Below, piece by piece: positions 12,549 to 15,478 of a stretch of 15,478 nucleotides of DNA; position 1 is the stretch's first letter; each line of letters starts with the position of its first letter. The position numbers and the translations under genes were made by a program. This stretch comes from Pseudomonadota bacterium (GTDB taxonomy: Bacteria; Pseudomonadota; Alphaproteobacteria; Acetobacterales; Acetobacteraceae), in contig JAKBCH010000043.1 of NCBI GenBank assembly GCA_021808055.1, forward strand, positions 1 through 15,478, given 5' to 3'. Below the pieces are notes generated by a model, which saw nothing but the letters and a program-made list of their open reading frames with translations, searched no databases and was not told the DNA's origin.

Positions 12549-15221
12549 ATGTCCGGCACCATCATCACCACTATGTCCTCGCTCGGCCTCACACTCAGTG
12601 GCACGAGCCAGCCCGCAATCACCATTGCCGCCACGGGCTCGCTTGAGCCTCCATCTGGCCCGGCCATCTATGCTGCGGTACCGCATTGGCGCCTGTTCAA
12701 CCAGGGCAATATCATCAGCGGCGGGGCGTCTGGCATATACCTTCAATCTGGTACGGCTTATCTGGCCAATCAGGGGTATGTTGGCGGGCTTACCGGTATT
12801 CAGGGCTATATCACCCTGCAAAATACTGGGCAGGTTACAGGCCGTACCGGGGCGGGTATTGCCGGTATGGGCAATATCGTCAATCGCGGTACCATATCGG
12901 GCACATGGCATGGTGCCTCTGGCGTGGTATTTTCCAGTGGCACCATCGTTAACGGCCGTGTTGGCCAGGTGCGCGGGGCGTATCAGGGTGTGCGTATCTC
13001 CGGCGCTGGCAGCATTACCAATCTTGGCACCATAGAAGGCGGGCAAGGGGCGGGGGTGGTTCTGGGCGCCGGCGTGCTGATGAATGGGGCAAGCACGGTC
13101 CAAACCGCGCGCATTTACGGCCATTCCGGTGGTGTCAGCCTGACGGCAGGTGGCACCATCTTCAATTATGGCCAAATTTCGGGCTTCAACGGCATCTATG
13201 CGGCTACGGGCACGGTTGAGAATACTGGTCTTGTTTCTGGTGGCGCGTCCTTAAAACTGGCCATCCCTTTTGCGGGATATACCTATGCGTCCGGTGCTGG
13301 TGTTATTCTCGCGGATGGCACGTTGCGCAATGGCGGCACTGTGCTGGGTGGCGGCATCCCCGCTTTTCCCGGGGTCGCTGCCGGTACGGCGGGCACAGGG
13401 GCCGTACTCAATGCGGGCTTCATCATCAACACAGGCAGCATCGCCGGTGGCGTTGCTACGGGCGCCGCACTTACGGGCGGCAATGGCGTGACGGCCAATG
13501 CTGGCACGCTTGATAATAACGGCGAGATTGCAGGCGGAGCCGCCTACAAGGGTGGTAATGGGGTGATGCTGCTTTCCACCGCCTACGCGCAGAATAGTGG
13601 TACCATTCAGGGTGGAAGCGGCACGTTTGGGGGGGCGGGCGCGTGGCTGCAGGGCGGCACCCTGGTTAATTCGGGCAGTTTGTCCGGCGGGACGGGCACA
13701 AGCTGGAGCTGGTCGCCCGGCTTGGCAGCGGGGGCTGTCATCTATACCGGCCTGCTTATGAATGCGGGCAATATCACTGGTGGCGCGCAGCAGCATATTG
13801 GCGCAGATCTCGGCGCGGGCACGCTCAGCAACGCGGGCACCATTTCCGGTGCCACCGGCATTTTGGAACAATCCGGCCTCATTGCAAATACCGGCCTCAT
13901 ACAGGCCAGCGCGGTTGGGGTGGAACTCTGGAACGGCGTGCTCACCAATGCCGGAACAATTTCTGGCCCTTATGCCGTTTACATGGCCGCCGCGGCGCAA
14001 ACCCTGGTGGCGGATCCCGGCGCCAGCTTCCAGGGTAAGGTAGCTGCCCATGGCGGTGCCACGCTTAATCTCGCCGGCGGCACGGGCATGCTGGATATGG
14101 GCACGAGCTTCTCCGGCTTCGGCGCCATTACCTTCAGTCCGGCCGGTCATTGGACGCTCGCGGGCGGCCTGCCCCAGCTTACGGGTGGTGAAGTCATAAC
14201 CGGCTTCACACAGGGCGATACGCTGGAGCTGGAGGACTTCACCGCTAGCGCCGCCGCTTATGTGCCTGGTGTGGGGATGGAGCTGTCCAACGGCACCAGC
14301 ATCGTCACCATCAGCATTGCCACAAGCGGCCTTATTGTCACGCCCAATGCCTTGGGCACGCGCATTGCCATCTGTTACGTTCAGGGCACGCGCATTACCA
14401 CCGCCCAGGGAGAACGCGCCATCGAGGAATTGGCCATAGGCGATGTGCTGCCCACGCATTTTGGCTGTATGCAACGCATAAAATGGATAGGCCGTCAGAG
14501 CTTTACCGCGGCGGCGCTGCAAGGCGCCCGCGCCCGCGCGCCCATCCGCATCATGGCCAATGCACTTGACCCCAATATGCCCAAGCGCGACCTGTTTATT
14601 TCCCCGGGTCATTCCATTCTACTCAACGGCAGGCTCATTCTCGCCAAACACCTGCTCAACGGATTGACCATTACCCAGCCTGAACCGGTGCGGGACGTGA
14701 CCTACCATCTCATCGAGTTCGCCACGCATGATTGCATTCTCGCCGAAGGCGTCTGGGCTGAGAGCTTTGCCGATGGACCCGGCTTGCGCGCCAATTTTGA
14801 TAACCAGGCAGATTTTTACAAGCTCTACCCTGGCCATACAGAGCCCGAAACCGTAAAACTCTGCGCCCCCCGTCCAGAACAAGGCCCGGAACTGGCCGTG
14901 GTTTTACGCGCCGTGGCGGCGCGTGCAGGCTATTTTCATCCAGGCGCTTTGCGCGGGTTTATTGAACATATTGAAGGCCGCCATGTGGAAGGCTGGGCGC
15001 AGGATGCGGCCTGGCCTGATTTGCCGCAAATTCTTCAAGTCTGGGCTGATGGCGAGGTTCTTGGCGAGGCGTTTGCCTGCCAGTACCGCGAAGATTTGGC
15101 GGCAGCGGGGATTAGCCAAGGCCGTGCCCACTTCATTTTTACCGCGGACCGGGATTTTTCCAGCAACAGCCTGCGTGTATGCCGTCTGACCGATGGCGCG
15201 GCGCTGCCCCGGCTTTTCTAG
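12549..15221 (+). CDS. Large beta-helix repeat protein with C-terminal Hint_2 domain
   Basis: The 890-residue protein has three parts. Residues ~45-490 carry about 17 copies of N-x-G-x-(I/V/L)-x-G at roughly 20-40 residue spacing, typical of a surface beta-helix (adhesin/autotransporter passenger). A Hint_2 domain follows at about 606-755, with Cys609 in ICYVQGTRI, GERAIEELAIGD, and His688 in SPGHS; such domains can self-splice or cleave. The last ~95 residues contain VEGWAQDAAWPDLP and YREDLAAAGISQGRAHFIF, a pattern I associate with a GWAxD-type domain in alphaproteobacterial glycosyltransferase-related proteins. No Sec signal peptide, autotransporter beta-barrel or RTX repeat is visible, so the export route is unknown. 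The ATG at 12549 has only a weak AGG nearby. A 453-codon antisense frame is a by-product of its Gly/Ala-rich codons. Confidence 0.88.
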   Translation: MSGTIITTMSSLGLTLSGTSQPAITIAATGSLEPPSGPAIYAAVPHWRLFNQGNIISGGASGIYLQSGTAYLANQGYVGGLTGIQGYITLQNTGQVTGRTGAGIAGMGNIVNRGTISGTWHGASGVVFSSGTIVNGRVGQVRGAYQGVRISGAGSITNLGTIEGGQGAGVVLGAGVLMNGASTVQTARIYGHSGGVSLTAGGTIFNYGQISGFNGIYAATGTVENTGLVSGGASLKLAIPFAGYTYASGAGVILADGTLRNGGTVLGGGIPAFPGVAAGTAGTGAVLNAGFIINTGSIAGGVATGAALTGGNGVTANAGTLDNNGEIAGGAAYKGGNGVMLLSTAYAQNSGTIQGGSGTFGGAGAWLQGGTLVNSGSLSGGTGTSWSWSPGLAAGAVIYTGLLMNAGNITGGAQQHIGADLGAGTLSNAGTISGATGILEQSGLIANTGLIQASAVGVELWNGVLTNAGTISGPYAVYMAAAAQTLVADPGASFQGKVAAHGGATLNLAGGTGMLDMGTSFSGFGAITFSPAGHWTLAGGLPQLTGGEVITGFTQGDTLELEDFTASAAAYVPGVGMELSNGTSIVTISIATSGLIVTPNALGTRIAICYVQGTRITTAQGERAIEELAIGDVLPTHFGCMQRIKWIGRQSFTAAALQGARARAPIRIMANALDPNMPKRDLFISPGHSILLNGRLILAKHLLNGLTITQPEPVRDVTYHLIEFATHDCILAEGVWAESFADGPGLRANFDNQADFYKLYPGHTEPETVKLCAPRPEQGPELAVVLRAVAARAGYFHPGALRGFIEHIEGRHVEGWAQDAAWPDLPQILQVWADGEVLGEAFACQYREDLAAAGISQGRAHFIFTADRDFSSNSLRVCRLTDGAALPRLF

Positions 15222-15248
15222 AGCGAGCTGGCTTGAGATGCGCTCGCT
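15222..15248 (+). terminator. Possible terminator of the Hint protein gene
   Basis: AGCGAGC (15222-15228) and GCTCGCT (15242-15248) form a perfect 7-bp GC-rich stem with a 13-nt loop, starting one base after the stop codon and followed by only two further T. Weak intrinsic terminator. Confidence 0.35.
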
Positions 15249-15294
15249 TTGCGCGCGATCCGAACGTCTGAATCGCGCCCTCCTTCATTGATTG

Positions 15295-15356
15295 AGAGCC
15301 GGATTCAGATTTCAGGCCGGATCACGTTGTGATCCGGTCTAAAATCATCCGGCTCT
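15295..15356. repeat. 62-nt imperfect palindrome, probable dispersed intergenic element
   Basis: The element folds almost end to end: AGAGCCGGAT/ATCCGGCTCT (15295-15304/15347-15356), GATTT/AAATC (15308-15312/15342-15346), AGG/TCT (15314-15316/15338-15340, one wobble) and CCGGATCAC/GTGATCCGG (15317-15325/15329-15337) with loop GTT. That is about 27 base pairs with small bulges. The CCGGAT core appears in both outer and inner arms. Size and symmetry resemble dispersed palindromic elements of alphaproteobacterial genomes; copy number cannot be seen from one window. Confidence 0.6.
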
Positions 15357-15454
15357 AGCACTACTTTGGCATATTATTGAGTTCTGTTATTTTTTAGGAT
15401 TCCCGAATCGGCTTTTGACTGATTCATGGGTGGTCGGCATTGACGAGGCTGACC

Positions 15455-15478
15455 ATGGCGCCCCCGCGATTGGACTGG
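15455..15478 (+). CDS. Possible gene start cut by the right window edge
   Basis: An ATG at 15455-15457 follows GAGG by six bases and opens eight codons (MAPPRLDW) to the window end without a stop. An imperfect inverted repeat (TGGTCGGC at 15431-15438, GCTGACCA at 15448-15455) surrounds the ribosome binding site. The product is not recognisable from eight residues. The 98 bases between the palindrome and this start hold AT-rich sequence and several GATTC/GAATC words, but no clear promoter was identified. Confidence 0.3.

Noticed and set aside
12690..13990. Tandem repeats that might be taken for a CRISPR array
   Set aside because: The repetition is at protein level (N-x-G-x-I-x-G) with variable DNA and no identical repeats or unique spacers.
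13251..14612. 453-codon reading frame on the minus strand inside the large repeat gene
   Set aside because: It is exactly antisense to the Gly/Ala/Asn-rich Hint protein, its product has no recognisable domain and an odd composition (Arg/His/Ala/Gly), and such long antisense frames are common in GC-rich repeat genes.
15357..15478. Left end of an insertion sequence
   Set aside because: GATTC/GAATC words, an AT-rich stretch and an ATG hint at an IS edge, but no matching terminal repeat, target duplication or transposase motif can be seen before the window ends.

Overview
The window most likely comes from the chromosome of a flagellated alphaproteobacterium, probably of the Acetobacteraceae. The evidence is a FlbT homologue (a family restricted to alphaproteobacteria), a very large Gly/Asn-rich beta-helix protein ending in a Hint_2 domain (a combination I associate with acetic-acid-type bacteria), fairly high GC, and ordinary housekeeping neighbours (ettA, psd-pssA, the first codons of ppa). 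The genus is not resolved by sequence reading alone.

Layout. Positions 1-222 hold the start of a leftward gene that looks like inorganic pyrophosphatase (ppa), its promoter, and a CAT-anticodon tRNA with the determinants of tRNA-Ile2. A hypothetical leftward coiled-coil gene follows (233-727), with a perfect 13-bp inverted repeat just in front of its start. Positions 909-5336 form a catabolic island. Leftward genes encode a CaiB/BaiF CoA-transferase, a fumarylacetoacetate-hydrolase-family enzyme and an amidohydrolase-2 enzyme, ending in a terminator. Facing them is a TetR regulator of the KstR2-like type, preceded by an unannotated 31-codon reading frame whose stop codon lies in the Shine-Dalgarno sequence upstream of tetR. 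Two 14-bp sites of the form AnCAAGnnCTTGnT lie exactly where a repressor of this island should bind: in the divergent promoter region and over the amidohydrolase promoter.

Positions 5526-9939 carry the translation factor ettA, a RimJ/RimL-type acetyltransferase, a small unknown protein, a TacA/TacT-type toxin-antitoxin pair (RHH antitoxin plus GNAT toxin whose usual catalytic Tyr position is Leu), a solitary flbT preceded by three consecutive hairpins, and a convergent LOG-family gene that overlaps the end of flbT. Positions 9993-12462 look like one rightward operon: a membrane-anchored LysM protein, phosphatidylserine decarboxylase and phosphatidylserine synthase, together making phosphatidylethanolamine. 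Positions 12549-15221 encode the 890-residue repeat/Hint protein behind a near-palindrome. The right end (15222-15478) holds a 62-nt imperfect palindrome that looks like a dispersed intergenic element, and a possible gene start cut by the window edge.

The points most worth a second look are the two-site TetR regulon with its small leader ORF, the toxin with the altered active site, the hairpin-rich flbT leader, and the architecture of the Hint protein. No phage, CRISPR array or complete insertion sequence was seen.
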